Shown: positions 38,884 to 50,719 of the stretch, in pieces
Numbering within the stretch: position 1 is the stretch's first letter
Layout: each line of letters starts with the position of its first letter
Source: Georgenia yuyongxinii
Lineage (GTDB): Bacteria > Actinomycetota > Actinomycetes > Actinomycetales > Actinomycetaceae
NCBI RefSeq assembly: GCF_006352065.1
Contig: NZ_CP040915.1
Location: forward strand, 2,852,001-2,916,000
Reading direction: 5' to 3'
DNA: 64,000 bases
Translations under genes and position numbers: made by a program
Notes under the pieces: model-generated
What the model was told of the DNA's origin: nothing
What the model saw: only the letters and a program-made list of their open reading frames with translations
Database searches by the model: none

Positions 38884-40062
38884 ATGTCACGTGCGTACGA
38901 CTTCTCTTCCCACCTTCCCGTCCTCGCGGATTTCTCCGCCGAGGACCGCAGGCTCGCCGAGGAGGCGCTCCGGGAGCGCGTCGCCGCACGACGCAACGCG
39001 AACGACGCGCGGGCCCGGGCGGCCGAGGAGCTGACCCGCGCCGTCGACGCGCGACTGGTCGGGCTGCTCGGCGGCGAAGGTCTGACCCAGCTGCGCCGCG
39101 CGCTGCGCCGCGAGCAGCTCGACCTTCGCGGTCTCCGCGAACCCCCTCAAGGCCTCTGGCTCGACCACCAGGAGGCGAACGCCGCCCGCAAGGCCCGCGT
39201 CGCCGCCCTCCTGCGCGGGCTCGGCGCGGACCTCCCGGACCTGCGACGGATAGCGACGGAGACCACACCGACCTGGCGACGGATCGTCGAGAGCATCCCC
39301 GACCGGTCGACCCCGGGGTTGAGCGTGGCGAGGAACCTCGACGCCTGGCTGGAACTCTCACCGCTTCACAAGCAACCGCTGCCGTGGGGTGGAGGCGGCC
39401 CCGACACGATCTTCGGGTGGCAGATCTACCGACCGCCGTTCGCCGACTTCGTCACCTCCTTCGAACCGCTGGCTTCCAGCGGCTTCCGCGTCGAGCGGCT
39501 CCACACCGTGCACCCGTATGCCGGACTCGTCGGCAACGACACCCGCATGGACTGCGACGACGCCAGCAACTGGGACTACGCGCACGCGATGGTCGAGACG
39601 CAGGTCGCGTTCGCGTTCGTGCCACCTGTCACCGGGCAGGTTGAGGTGCTCATCGACGCGCAGTGCGCTGTCGGCACACATGACTTGCGCACCGAGAACG
39701 AGTTCGGCTTCTCCACGCACTGGACGTACCAGAAGAACTACCTGATGGCCGACGTGCTCCATCCCGACGTGGCTGGACCATCGTTGGCCCTGATGTCCCA
39801 GACCTACTCCGAGACCGAGGAGGACGAGACGATCCACCGCGAGAACGTCTGGCCCGGCCAGCACTACTACGCCCGACTCTTCAGCACCGGACGCGTCCCC
39901 GGCGGGCAGTCGGTCATCGTGACCGTAGGCACGCGGACCTTCGACATCACCCGCGCTGACGACATGGAGGTCCACAGCCGCACCAACTTCCGCTGGTTCA
40001 TCAGCTCCGTCGAGGTGCGGATATCACCCGAAGGCGGCGTTCTGGACCCCAGCCCGGCGTGA
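38884..40062 (+). CDS. hypothetical protein, two-part architecture
   Basis: 392 aa, no family recognised. Residues 1-120 are charged and helical (RLAEEALRERVAARRNANDARARAAEEL), possibly a coiled coil. Residues 150-392 are beta-rich with aromatic residues and look like a beta-sandwich (VETQVAFAFVPPVTGQVEVLIDAQ, GQSVIVTVGTRTFDITRADDMEVHSRTNFRWF). No signal peptide. AAAGGAG lies before ATG. A SnoaL-like gene follows 34 bp downstream. Looks like a soluble binding or structural protein; no function proposed. Confidence 0.7.
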   Translation: MSRAYDFSSHLPVLADFSAEDRRLAEEALRERVAARRNANDARARAAEELTRAVDARLVGLLGGEGLTQLRRALRREQLDLRGLREPPQGLWLDHQEANAARKARVAALLRGLGADLPDLRRIATETTPTWRRIVESIPDRSTPGLSVARNLDAWLELSPLHKQPLPWGGGGPDTIFGWQIYRPPFADFVTSFEPLASSGFRVERLHTVHPYAGLVGNDTRMDCDDASNWDYAHAMVETQVAFAFVPPVTGQVEVLIDAQCAVGTHDLRTENEFGFSTHWTYQKNYLMADVLHPDVAGPSLALMSQTYSETEEDETIHRENVWPGQHYYARLFSTGRVPGGQSVIVTVGTRTFDITRADDMEVHSRTNFRWFISSVEVRISPEGGVLDPSPA

Positions 40063-40096
40063 TCGCGCCGTGCCAACGAGGATGAAGGAGTAGCCC

Positions 40097-40465
40097 ATGG
40101 ACGACCGCCGGCTCACCGACTGGATGGAGGGCTACGTACGGGCCTGGAACTCCAACGATCCGGCCGACATCGAGGCACTGTTCACCGAGGACGCCGTCTA
40201 CCTGACGGAGCCGTATGCCGAGCCTTGGCAGGGCCGGAAGGCGATTGTGCGCGGGTGGCTCGAGATCAAGGATGAGCCTGGCCAGACCACGTTCCGGTGG
40301 GAACCGCTCGCAGTCGACCACGATCTCCACCTCATCGAGGGCCGCACTGAGTACCACGTCGATCCACCTCGCAACTACCGCAACCTCTGGGCGATTCGAC
40401 TAGACGGTGAGGGCCGGTGCTCCGAGTTCACGGAGTGGTGGATGAAGGAGCCGCTGCCTGAGTGA
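40097..40465 (+). CDS. SnoaL-like / NTF2-fold protein
   Basis: 122 aa with the cone-shaped NTF2 fold pattern: WMEGYVRAWNSNDPADIEALFTEDAVY, PWQGRKAIVRGW and C-terminal IRLDGEGRCSEFTEWW. Members are polyketide cyclases, isomerases or ligand binders. GAAGGAG 6-7 nt before ATG. Transcribed together with the preceding unknown gene. Confidence 0.85.
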   Translation: MDDRRLTDWMEGYVRAWNSNDPADIEALFTEDAVYLTEPYAEPWQGRKAIVRGWLEIKDEPGQTTFRWEPLAVDHDLHLIEGRTEYHVDPPRNYRNLWAIRLDGEGRCSEFTEWWMKEPLPE

Positions 40466-40475
40466 CGGCCGCCCG

Positions 40476-40525
40476 GATCGGCGGCTCTGGAACTGACGTT
40501 GATCGGCGGCTCTGGAACTGACGTT
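40476..40525. repeat. 25-bp perfect tandem duplication
   Basis: GATCGGCGGCTCTGGAACTG plus ACGTT occurs twice in direct succession in the short gap between converging genes. Confidence 0.85.
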
Positions 40526-40538
40526 GCGGGAATCGCGT

Positions 40539-42038
40539 TCAGGCGGCGAGCTCGACGTTACCGATGACGCTGCCGTCCTTGCGGAGGAACACCCACTGAC
40601 CGTTGCGTCGCTCGATACTGATGCCCTGAGCGTGGACGTAGTCGTGGTGGAACCAGCAAAGGAGGATGCCCAGTCTGACGCTGGTGGTCCCGAACTGCGC
40701 CCACCACCAGATCGAGTGGTGAATTTCCCCCTCACCCGGGGGCGCGTTGCACCGGGGGTACTGACATCGCTTGTCGCGGGCGATGATCGCCCTGGTCTGG
40801 GCGGCGGTGAACAGGCGCTTCTCCCGCCCGACGTCCAGCACCTCTGACTCAGGCCCGAAGACCACGCGGTGCATGTTGCTGGCGCATGCGAGCCTGCCCA
40901 GCAGCGCCGGTGGGATCGGGGAGCCGTCCTCGAAGGTGGCGGGTTCGACGCCGGACATCATCGCCGGGTCCAGCTCGGTGCCGATGGCGAGAGCCGCACC
41001 GCAGTCACAGGCGCCTTGGTCTTCGCCGTCATGCTGGTGCGTCGTAGCGGCGGCAAGCGCGGCGGTCGTGTCCGGTGCGGCGGTGGGAGTCGACGCGTGG
41101 TCCGCGAACCGGGAGCCGTCGGGCGCCATCCCGAACACGGCGCCCGGGTAGGTGCCGATCGTGCGGCAACCGGGACGGTGCTTCGGCGCGGACGCGGCGA
41201 TCAGTCGCTGGAGGGTCTCGAAGGGCACCGTGACCGACAGGTGCGGCCGAATGCGAGCGCCCGGGCGTAGCACACCGGAGTCCAGTGCAAGGCTCGCGAG
41301 CCCGGTCAGGGCCGCTGCCCGCCGCTGGGCCGGTGTGCGGCTGTCGCCTTTCGTCCGCGGGCCCATCCGCGCGTCCAGCGCCGTCTGGAGCAGCTTGCCG
41401 TTCGCCGTGGAGAGCCATCCACTGGGGACGTAGCCGCCCGTGGTCTCGGCGAGGTGAAACTCCTCGGTGGCCATGTCCTCGCGGTACGCACGGTCGGCTG
41501 CCTCCGGGTCAGCCCGCAGACCCCACTGAGCGGCGGCGATGGCGAAGTCCGACGCATCGAGAGTTCGCGCGTACTCGAGCAGCATGTGCTCGCCAACCTC
41601 GGGGTCCACCAGCTTCTCGCGCCGGGACTCGGTGTTCGTGGTGTGACGGACGATCGCGCTGGCGTGATCGACGCTGATCTCCCCCGCGGCGAGAGCCTCG
41701 GCCGTCGCAGGCAGGTGGTCCCTCAGTGCCCGAGCCTGACGGATCTCCCGTGCGGCACTGGCGTGGTGCTTCCCCGACCGGCCGCGGTACCACGCGGCCA
41801 TGGATCGGGCGCCGTCGACCGCCCAGGTGCCATCGGCTTCGATGGTGGCCAACGCCCGGGCAGTAAGGGCCTCGCTCTGCCGCTTGATCTTCTCCACCCG
41901 GTCCAGCACCTCGAGCACTGCCACGCCGTGGAGCTGGTGCAGCTCGATGGTGACCAGCTCCGCCAGCGTGGACTGGATCGTCGCCAGACCATTCACCAGG
42001 GCGGCGGCCGGCGTGCTCGATTCGTCTATCAATAACAC
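40539..42038 (-). CDS. DUF222 / HNH endonuclease domain protein (13E12-type)
   Basis: 499 aa. DUF222 helical domain (IELHQLHGVAVLEVLDRVEKIKRQSEALTARALATIE, WYRGRSGKHHASAAREIRQA, LAAGEISVDHASAIVRH) then a C-terminal HNH nuclease: RDKRCQYPRCNAPPGEGEIHH, LLCWFHHDYVH, with zinc Cys and catalytic His. Start GTG 42038 is chosen for GGGGGG 8 nt upstream. This family is multi-copy in Actinobacteria, often as remnants of mobile DNA; activity and target unknown. This copy is complete. Confidence 0.9.
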   Translation of the reverse strand: MLLIDESSTPAAALVNGLATIQSTLAELVTIELHQLHGVAVLEVLDRVEKIKRQSEALTARALATIEADGTWAVDGARSMAAWYRGRSGKHHASAAREIRQARALRDHLPATAEALAAGEISVDHASAIVRHTTNTESRREKLVDPEVGEHMLLEYARTLDASDFAIAAAQWGLRADPEAADRAYREDMATEEFHLAETTGGYVPSGWLSTANGKLLQTALDARMGPRTKGDSRTPAQRRAAALTGLASLALDSGVLRPGARIRPHLSVTVPFETLQRLIAASAPKHRPGCRTIGTYPGAVFGMAPDGSRFADHASTPTAAPDTTAALAAATTHQHDGEDQGACDCGAALAIGTELDPAMMSGVEPATFEDGSPIPPALLGRLACASNMHRVVFGPESEVLDVGREKRLFTAAQTRAIIARDKRCQYPRCNAPPGEGEIHHSIWWWAQFGTTSVRLGILLCWFHHDYVHAQGISIERRNGQWVFLRKDGSVIGNVELAA

Positions 42039-42571
42039 CGTGACCACCCCCCTTTGGCGAACCAACTGCGAACAATCTATCGAACACACGTTCGACGCGC
42101 AAGAGGAAAGAGGCCTGTGGATTGAAGTTGCGACAGGGGTGATTGCTGCGAAGGAAGGAAGAAGAACTAAAAAAGGGGACCATCTTGACTGAAATGCTCG
42201 CGAACTCGCGTGGGACGGCGTCAGCGCGAACTTCCGTCACTGAACGCCGACGCTCCGGCGAAGTTGCGCCACTGAACTGCGAAGGCATCTATCGAGCACC
42301 AGCCCTTACCGGCCCGGACGCGGCGCACTCAAGCATGGACAGCGGCTCGCTTCACCCAACGGGGCCCCACCGGGAAGCGGTAAAAGGAAACCTAGGACCG
42401 GCTCCTGTGGAAATGGTGGCAAGAACAGCACATCGAGCCTGGCTATTGGCGCCGACACCCTTATTGCCATCATTCCCACAGAGCGGCAGCGAAGAGCACC
42501 ACAACGCGGGAATGGACGCGACGACACCCAGCAGCAACCCACGTCAGAAATCAGCCGCCACGCGGCAAGAG
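42039..42571. other. intergenic region, locally AT-richer
   Basis: 533 bp between the HNH gene and mnmA. A purine-rich, AT-richer segment (GAAGGAAGGAAGAAGAACTA, 42150-42169) lies near 42150-42190. No gene or RNA recognised; the open frames have no family resemblance. Confidence 0.4.
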
Positions 42572-43852
42572 CTAGACGTCTGCGCTGCGATCCGTCGCCG
42601 TGCTCGTACTCGGACGGTGCTCCGGGCGGGCCTGCCCGCGGCGAGCTCCGGAGATCGTGGCCTGGCCCAGCACACGGGTACCGGCGTAGGCCACGACCGA
42701 CTGCCCGGGCGCGATACCGCGCAGCGGTGTGGCCAGTCGGACGTCGAGTCGACCACCCTCGGGACCCTGACCGCCCGCGCCTCCACCTGAGCCGTCACCC
42801 GTGCCGTCACCGGCGCCGTCACCCGCGCCTTCAACTGAGCCGTTACCCGCGCCGTCGTCGGCCGGACCCGCACCGGCCACCCGGCGCACCCGCGCCGCCA
42901 CCGGGGCGCCGTGCGCGCGCACCTGAACCTCGACGTCGGTCCACTCCCCCGCCGCGACCTCGTCCGCGAGCCACACCGTCTGGTCGGCGGTCAACTCGTC
43001 CACGCTGAGGAGCTCGGCGGGCCCGACGACCACCTGGTTGGCCTGCGGCCGCACCTCGAGCACGTATCGGGGCCGGCCGTCGGCCGCGGGACGGGTCAGC
43101 CCGAGGCCCTTGCGCTGCCCGACCGTGTACGCGTAGGCCCCGTCGTGCCCGCCGAGCACCCGCCCGTCGGCGTCCACCACCTCACCCGGCCGGGAGCCGA
43201 GGTGAGACCTCAGGAAGCCCTGGGTGTCGCCGTCGGCCACGAAGCAGATGTCGTAGGAGTCGGGCTTCGCGGACACCGAGAGGCCGCGGGCGGCCGCCTC
43301 CGCGCGCACCTCGGCCTTCGACGGAACGTCGCCGAGCGGGAACAGCGAGCGCGCGAGCCGCTCGGGCCCCATGACGGCCAGGACGTAGGACTGGTCCTTC
43401 TCCGGGTCGGCGGCGCGGTGCAGCTCACGACGCGGCCCACCCACGCCGTCGGGCACCTCGGCGATGCGCGCGTAGTGCCCGGTGGCGACCGCGTCGAAGC
43501 CGAGCGCGATCCCACGGTCGAGCAGGGCGGAGAACTTGATGTGCTCGTTGCAGCGCACGCACGGGTTCGGAGTGCGGCCGGCGGCGTACTCGTCTAGGAA
43601 GTCGGCCACGACCGTCTCCTCGAACTCCTCCGACAGGTCCCACACGTAGTACGGGATGCCGAGGACGTCGGCGGCGCGGCGCGCGTCCCCGGCGTCCTCG
43701 ATCGAGCAGCACCCGCGCGAGCCGTTGCGGTGCTGGGCACGCGAGCGGGACAGCGCCATGTGCACGCCGACGACGTCGTGGCCGGCGTCGACGGCGCGGG
43801 CGGCGGCGACGGCGGAGTCCACCCCGCCGGACAGGGCGGCCAGGACGCGCAT
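42572..43852 (-). CDS. mnmA: tRNA-uridine 2-sulfurtransferase
   Basis: 426 aa. ATP-binding PP-loop [14 protein letters not shown] (~9), [14 protein letters not shown]-type Cys in [14 protein letters not shown] (~103), and the second catalytic Cys in [15 protein letters not shown] (~200). Thiolates U34 of Glu, Gln and Lys tRNAs using sulfur from the adjacent cysteine desulfurase. The ATG overlaps the desulfurase stop (TGATG). In the C-terminal beta-barrel region there is a roughly 45-residue insert of Gly/Asp repeats ([19 protein letters not shown]) encoded by a 6-9 bp-period repeat at 42775-42860; the barrel resumes after it. Confidence 0.94.
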   Translation of the reverse strand: MRVLAALSGGVDSAVAAARAVDAGHDVVGVHMALSRSRAQHRNGSRGCCSIEDAGDARRAADVLGIPYYVWDLSEEFEETVVADFLDEYAAGRTPNPCVRCNEHIKFSALLDRGIALGFDAVATGHYARIAEVPDGVGGPRRELHRAADPEKDQSYVLAVMGPERLARSLFPLGDVPSKAEVRAEAAARGLSVSAKPDSYDICFVADGDTQGFLRSHLGSRPGEVVDADGRVLGGHDGAYAYTVGQRKGLGLTRPAADGRPRYVLEVRPQANQVVVGPAELLSVDELTADQTVWLADEVAAGEWTDVEVQVRAHGAPVAARVRRVAGAGPADDGAGNGSVEGAGDGAGDGTGDGSGGGAGGQGPEGGRLDVRLATPLRGIAPGQSVVAYAGTRVLGQATISGARRGQARPEHRPSTSTATDRSADV

Positions 43853-45123
43853 CAGCGGTCCTCCGCGTCACGAACGGCCTGTCCGCGGTCGGCGGGGGTG
43901 CCCGCGGCGGTCACGACCACCGGGCGGGAGCCCGCGCGGCGCGTGGCGTGCGCCCGGCGGGCGTTCTCGACCACTCCGGCCAGGACCGCTACCGCAGCGT
44001 CCACGTCCGCCGCGGTGGTGGTGCGGCCGAGCGAGAAGCGCACCGCCGAGCGGGCCTGCTCCTCGGTGTGGCCCATGGCGAGCAGCACGTGCGAGGCCTC
44101 GTGCACGCCCGCCTGGCACGCCGACCCGGACGACGCGTCGATCCCGGCCATGTCCAGCCCGAAGAGCAGGGCGTCGGCGTCGGCTCCCTCGACGGTGAGG
44201 TGGGTGGTGCCGGGCAGCCGGGCTCCGTCGTCGGCCGGGCCGGTCAGGTGCACGCCGGGCACGGTGAGCGCGGCGGCCACGAGCCGGCCGCGCAGCTCGC
44301 GCAGCCGGACGGCCTCCGCCTCGTGCTCGGCGACGGCGGCACTGACCGCGAGCGCCAAGGCGCGCGCCCCGGCCACGGCAAGGGTGCCCGAACGGACGCC
44401 ACGCTCCTGCCCCCCGCCATGCTCGACCGGGGCAAGGGCGAGCCCCCGCCTGGCGAGGAGGGCGCCGGTGCCCACAGGTGCGCCCAGCTTGTGGCCGGAC
44501 AGGCTCAGCGCGTCGAGCCCGGACGCGTCGAATCGAACCGTGACGTGCCCGACGGCCTGCACGGCGTCGGAGTGCACCGGGACCCCGGCGGCGTGGGCGA
44601 GCGCCACCACCCGTTCCACGGGCTGAAGCACCCCGGTCTCGTTGTTCGCCCACATGACGCTCACGAGCGCGGTCTCCTGGCCGTGCGCCGCCAAGTGGCG
44701 TTCCAGCGCGGCGACGTCGAGCACGCCGTCGTCCCCGACGCCGAGGACGTCCAGCTCAGCGCCGTCGTGGGCGGCGAGCCAGCTGCCGGCCTCGAGGACA
44801 GCGTGGTGCTCGACGGCGGAGATCGCCAAGCGCGTGCGTCGCGGATCGGCGCCGCGGCCGGCCCAGAACGCACCCTTGACGGCAAGGTTGTCGGCCTCGG
44901 TACCGCCCGAGGTGAAAAGAACCTCCGCCGGCTCCGCGCCGAGGGCCGCGGCGAGCTGCTCGCGAGCCTCCTCCAGGCGCCGGCGGGCCTCGCGGCCGGC
45001 GGCGTGCAGCGACGACGGGTTGCCGAGCCGGGTGAGCTCTTCCGCGTACACGGCGGCCACCTCGGGGCGTACCGCCGTCGTGGCCGCATGGTCGAGGTAG
45101 TGCCGGGTGCCGCTCACGGTCAC
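43852..45123 (-). CDS. cysteine desulfurase (NifS/IscS class V aminotransferase)
   Basis: 423 aa PLP enzyme. [14 protein letters not shown] at the N-terminus, [15 protein letters not shown] (PLP phosphate), Lys in [17 protein letters not shown] (~205), and the active-site loop with the catalytic Cys in [16 protein letters not shown] (~330). Supplies persulfide to MnmA, with which it is translationally coupled. GTG start 45123; an internal GTG two codons later is possible. The conserved group etfBA-nifS-mnmA is present here. Confidence 0.93.
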   Translation of the reverse strand: MTVSGTRHYLDHAATTAVRPEVAAVYAEELTRLGNPSSLHAAGREARRRLEEAREQLAAALGAEPAEVLFTSGGTEADNLAVKGAFWAGRGADPRRTRLAISAVEHHAVLEAGSWLAAHDGAELDVLGVGDDGVLDVAALERHLAAHGQETALVSVMWANNETGVLQPVERVVALAHAAGVPVHSDAVQAVGHVTVRFDASGLDALSLSGHKLGAPVGTGALLARRGLALAPVEHGGGQERGVRSGTLAVAGARALALAVSAAVAEHEAEAVRLRELRGRLVAAALTVPGVHLTGPADDGARLPGTTHLTVEGADADALLFGLDMAGIDASSGSACQAGVHEASHVLLAMGHTEEQARSAVRFSLGRTTTAADVDAAVAVLAGVVENARRAHATRRAGSRPVVVTAAGTPADRGQAVRDAEDR

Positions 45124-45280
45124 CCAGTGTAAAGACTCGCGCCCCGCCCCCGCTGCAGGCCCCCGCCGTCACAGGCCCCCCGCCGCGACAGGCCCTCGCT
45201 GCGGCGGGAGGATCGTCCTGCACGCGCCGCACCGATCGACGTCGACCGGGACAGCCCGCCGGCGTCAGGGAAGGAACCCC

Positions 45281-45883
45281 ATGGCCACGTACAAGATCGG
45301 CTACTTCGTAGGCAGTCTGGCCGCCGCGTCCATCAACCGGACCCTGTCCAAGGCGGTGATCCAGCTGTCGCCGCCGGAGCTGGAGTTCACCGAGATCCCG
45401 ATCAAGGACCTCCCGCTCTACAGCTGGGACTACGACAACGACTACCCGCCCGAGGGCCGTGCCCTCAAGGAGGCGATCGAGGCCTCAGACGGCATCCTCT
45501 TCGTCTCCCCGGAGTACAACCGCTCGATCCCCGGCGCGCTGAAGAACGCCATCGACTGGGGCTCGCGGCCCTGGGGTCAAAACTCCTTCGCGCGCAAGCC
45601 CACCGCCATCATCGGCACGTCCCCGGGCGGCATCGGCACCGCCGTCATGCAGTCCAACATGCGTAGCGTCCTGAGCTTCCTCGACGCCCCGCAGTTCAAC
45701 TCGGAGGGGTACATCACGTTCGACGCCGACGCCTACAACGAGAACGGCGAGTGCACGGACGAGTCGACGGCGGGCTTCCTGCGGCACTACATGTCGGAGT
45801 TCGCGGCGTTCGTCGAGCGCGTGCTCGTCGCGAACGCGCCCGGGCACATCGGCGACGCCGAGGTCGACTACGCCCGGAAGTAG
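45281..45883 (+). CDS. NADPH-dependent FMN reductase
   Basis: 200 aa flavodoxin-like fold: KIGYFVGSLAAASINRTLSKAV (FMN phosphate loop), FVSPEYNRSIPGALKNAIDW (the PEYN/H...PG..KN.ID signature) and GTSPGGIGTAVMQSNMRSVL. AAGGA 7 nt before ATG 45281; the open frame upstream to 45107 is not used. Reduces FMN or quinones with NADPH. Inserted between etfBA and nifS, on the opposite strand. Confidence 0.92.
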   Translation: MATYKIGYFVGSLAAASINRTLSKAVIQLSPPELEFTEIPIKDLPLYSWDYDNDYPPEGRALKEAIEASDGILFVSPEYNRSIPGALKNAIDWGSRPWGQNSFARKPTAIIGTSPGGIGTAVMQSNMRSVLSFLDAPQFNSEGYITFDADAYNENGECTDESTAGFLRHYMSEFAAFVERVLVANAPGHIGDAEVDYARK

Positions 45884-45971
45884 AGCCGCCCACCGTCTGG
45901 CGCCACCGAGCCGACAGCAGCCACTCCCGGCAGCTGCGCCGTCAACCGCACGGCCGACGGCGGCGGGAGAC

Positions 45972-46946
45972 TCAGCCCCGCAACCGCCGGAGCTCTTCCA
46001 ACGCCTGCGGCAGCACGTCGCCCAGGTCGCCCACGATCCCGAGGTCAGCCATCTCGAAGATGGGGGCCTCAGGATCGTTGTTGACGGCGATGATCGTCTC
46101 GGCGGCCTGCATGCCGGCCGTGTGGTGGATCGCGCCGCTGACACCGACGCCGATGTACAGGCGCGGCGCGATGGTCACCCCGGTCTGCCCGATCTGGGCC
46201 GCGTGGTCGATCCAGCCCTCGTCGGTGGCCACCCGGGTGGCGCCGACCGCGGCGCCGATCTCGTCGGCCAGCTCCTCCACGAGGCCGAAGTCGCCCTCCA
46301 CGCCCCGCCCGCCGACGACGACGGCCTTGGCCTCGGCGAGCGGCGCGCGGCCGCCGCGGGGGTGCTCGGTGCGTGAGACGACCCGCACGGCCCTGGCGAC
46401 CTCGGACAGCTCCACCGGGACCGGGACGACAGCAGGCTCGGCCGCGTCGACGGCGACGGCGTCGACGGAGGTGGGCTTGACGGCGATCACCGGCAGCCCC
46501 CGCCTGACGGTGCAGGTGGAGTCCCAGCTGCCCTGCAGCACCACCTTCGTCACCGCCAGGGAGCCGTCGTCGGCCACCTGCACGCCCGTGGCGTCGACGA
46601 TCGCGCCGGAGCCCAGCGCGACCGCGAGCCGCGCAGCCACCTCCTTGCCGGCGAAGCTGGAGACCAGCAGCACGGCTGCGGGCTGGGTGCGGGCGACGAC
46701 GGCGAGGACCGCCTCGGCGGCGACGGCGGCCACCTCGGCCGACTGGCCGCCCAGTTCGGGGACGGCGACCTCGGTGGCGCCGTAGCGCCCCAGCGCGGGC
46801 AGGTCTGGCGACTCGAGCGCGACGGCGACCACGTCGCCGTCGCCGGCCAGCGTGCGTGCGAGCGTGAGGACCTCGGCCGAGGGCGTGGTGAGGACGCCGC
46901 CAGAGTGGTCGACGACGACGAGGACGGGCTTGTTCAGCGCGGTCAA
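45972..46946 (-). CDS. etfA: electron transfer flavoprotein alpha subunit
   Basis: 324 aa. N-terminal VLVVVDHSGG domain and C-terminal FAD domain with GRGVEGDFGLVEELADEIGA and LYIGVGVSGAIHHTAGMQAAETIIAVN, the alpha-ETF signature. TTG start with AGGAGAG 7 nt upstream, 14 bp after etfB. Forms the ETF heterodimer that passes electrons from acyl-CoA dehydrogenases to the quinone pool. Confidence 0.95.
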   Translation of the reverse strand: MTALNKPVLVVVDHSGGVLTTPSAEVLTLARTLAGDGDVVAVALESPDLPALGRYGATEVAVPELGGQSAEVAAVAAEAVLAVVARTQPAAVLLVSSFAGKEVAARLAVALGSGAIVDATGVQVADDGSLAVTKVVLQGSWDSTCTVRRGLPVIAVKPTSVDAVAVDAAEPAVVPVPVELSEVARAVRVVSRTEHPRGGRAPLAEAKAVVVGGRGVEGDFGLVEELADEIGAAVGATRVATDEGWIDHAAQIGQTGVTIAPRLYIGVGVSGAIHHTAGMQAAETIIAVNNDPEAPIFEMADLGIVGDLGDVLPQALEELRRLRG

Positions 46947-46960
46947 TGTTCTCTCCTGCC

Positions 46961-47770
46961 TCAGACCAGCTTGTTCTCGACCAGGTACGCGGCGAGCTGC
47001 GTGCCGGCGTCGCCGGAGTCGGTGATGATCCGGCCCGACGTGCGGGCCGGGCGTGGCACGGCGGCGAGCACGCGGGTGCCTGCGCCGGCGGTGCCCACCT
47101 CAGGTCCGCCGTCGGCCTCGGCACCGGTGGTGGCGAGGCTGAGATCGTCGAGGTCCCAGATGGTCACGGGCTTCTTCTTGGCGGCCATGATCGCCTTGAA
47201 GTTGGGGTAGCGCGGCTCGTTGGCCTGGTCGGTGACGGAGAGGACGGCGGGCAGATCGGCGGCGAGCACCTCGTCGGCGTCGCCGATCGTGCGGGTGATC
47301 GTCACGGTGGTGCCCTCGAGCCGGACGTCGCCCGCCAGTGTCAGCTGGGGCAGCTCGAGGTCGGCCGCGAGCGCGGCGGGCAGCATCGCGGTGAGCCCGT
47401 CCATCGAGGCCATGCCGGTGACCACGAGATCCACCGGCGTCTCCTCACCCAGCTTGCGCACCGCGGCGGCGAGCACCCGGGCGGTGCCCACGACATCCGA
47501 GCCGGCGATGCGCTCGTCGTTGACGTGCACCCCCTGGGTCGCACCCATCTGCAGGGCGCGGCGGACGGCGTCGACGGCGTCGTCCGGGCCCATCGTCAGG
47601 GCGATGACCTCGCCGTCGGTCTCCTCGGCGAGGGTCACCGCGGCCTCGACCGCGTTCTCGTCAAGCTCGTTGAGCACGTCGTCCTCGCCGCGGACCAGGC
47701 GGCCGTCCGGGCCGAGGGTCCGTTCGGCCTGCAGGTCGGGGACATGCTTCACGCACACGACGATCCTCAT
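46961..47770 (-). CDS. etfB: electron transfer flavoprotein beta subunit
   Basis: 269 aa. RIVVCVKHVPD N-terminus, LNELDENAVEAAVTLAE, ALTMGPDDAVDAVRRALQMGATQGVHV, and the signature ANEPRYPNFKAIMAAKKKPV near residue 195. First gene of the etfBA pair. The ATG has no strong ribosome site, so initiation may be leaderless or weak. The C-terminal segment 225-255 is a little longer and Ala/Gly-rich. Confidence 0.95.
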   Translation of the reverse strand: MRIVVCVKHVPDLQAERTLGPDGRLVRGEDDVLNELDENAVEAAVTLAEETDGEVIALTMGPDDAVDAVRRALQMGATQGVHVNDERIAGSDVVGTARVLAAAVRKLGEETPVDLVVTGMASMDGLTAMLPAALAADLELPQLTLAGDVRLEGTTVTITRTIGDADEVLAADLPAVLSVTDQANEPRYPNFKAIMAAKKKPVTIWDLDDLSLATTGAEADGGPEVGTAGAGTRVLAAVPRPARTSGRIITDSGDAGTQLAAYLVENKLV

Positions 47771-48180
47771 GTCCCCAAGACTGCCACCCGTGCCGCTTGC
47801 GGCGAGAATCGCCAGCGGTCCCGGGAGCTGTGATGTGTGCGGCGCCAGGCCGCTCGGACCTATCCGACCGGCCGCCGCGTGGACGTCTCGGGCGACAACG
47901 AGGTGGACGTCTCGGCCGCCGCATGGACGTCTCGGCCGACAACGAGGTGGCCCAAATGGTTGGATTCTTGACCAAAATCGCCATCTCGTTTGTCGCCACG
48001 GCAGTTCAGCCGCTCAGCGGGACGGCCCGGAGCCGGTGACCGCTCAGCGGGCAGGCCGGTGAGCCGCTCAGCTCAGCGGACCGACTGGCGAGCCGCTCAG
48101 CGGGTCGGCCGGGGAGCTAAGTGCAAGCGCTCGCGCGAGCCCGGAACTGCGGTGTCGGCGCCGTGGGGTTCAATGGTCGG
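47771..48180. repeat. intergenic region with two families of short repeats
   Basis: Three units of TGGACGTCTCGG at 47880, 47904 and 47924, two of them extended by GCGACAACGAGG-like sequence. Then four copies of the 11-bp palindrome CCGCTCAGCGG or a near copy at 48010-48020, 48040-48050, 48064-48079 (interrupted) and 48093-48103, spaced about 25-30 bp. An AT-richer stretch lies at 47950-48000 between them. No gene or RNA recognised. Confidence 0.75.
48169..48174 (+). promoter_or_regulatory. possible -10 box for a leaderless glgX
   Basis: TTCAAT ends 6 nt before GTG 48181; no good -35 box or ribosome site is seen. Confidence 0.35.
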
Positions 48181-50565
<2,385 letters not shown>

Positions 50566-50719
50566 GGGCAGGGCACGACCACGTGGCCCGCCACGACGTC
50601 GCGCCCGGCCCGCCTACTACAGTTCCCTGTACCGCCGCCCACCACGGCGGCCACCCCACGCCCCCTACGGCGGCCGTCGCGCGCGACCGGTCCGCCCACG
50701 CCGCACCACGAGGACACGC

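Noticed and set aside
42143-42790. 215-codon frame before and over the 3' end of mnmA
   Set aside because: Antisense to mnmA at its end, no family resemblance, composition like random sequence.
48010-48103. CRISPR array from the regularly spaced palindromes
   Set aside because: Repeats are only 11 bp, spacers are partly similar to each other, and no cas genes are present.
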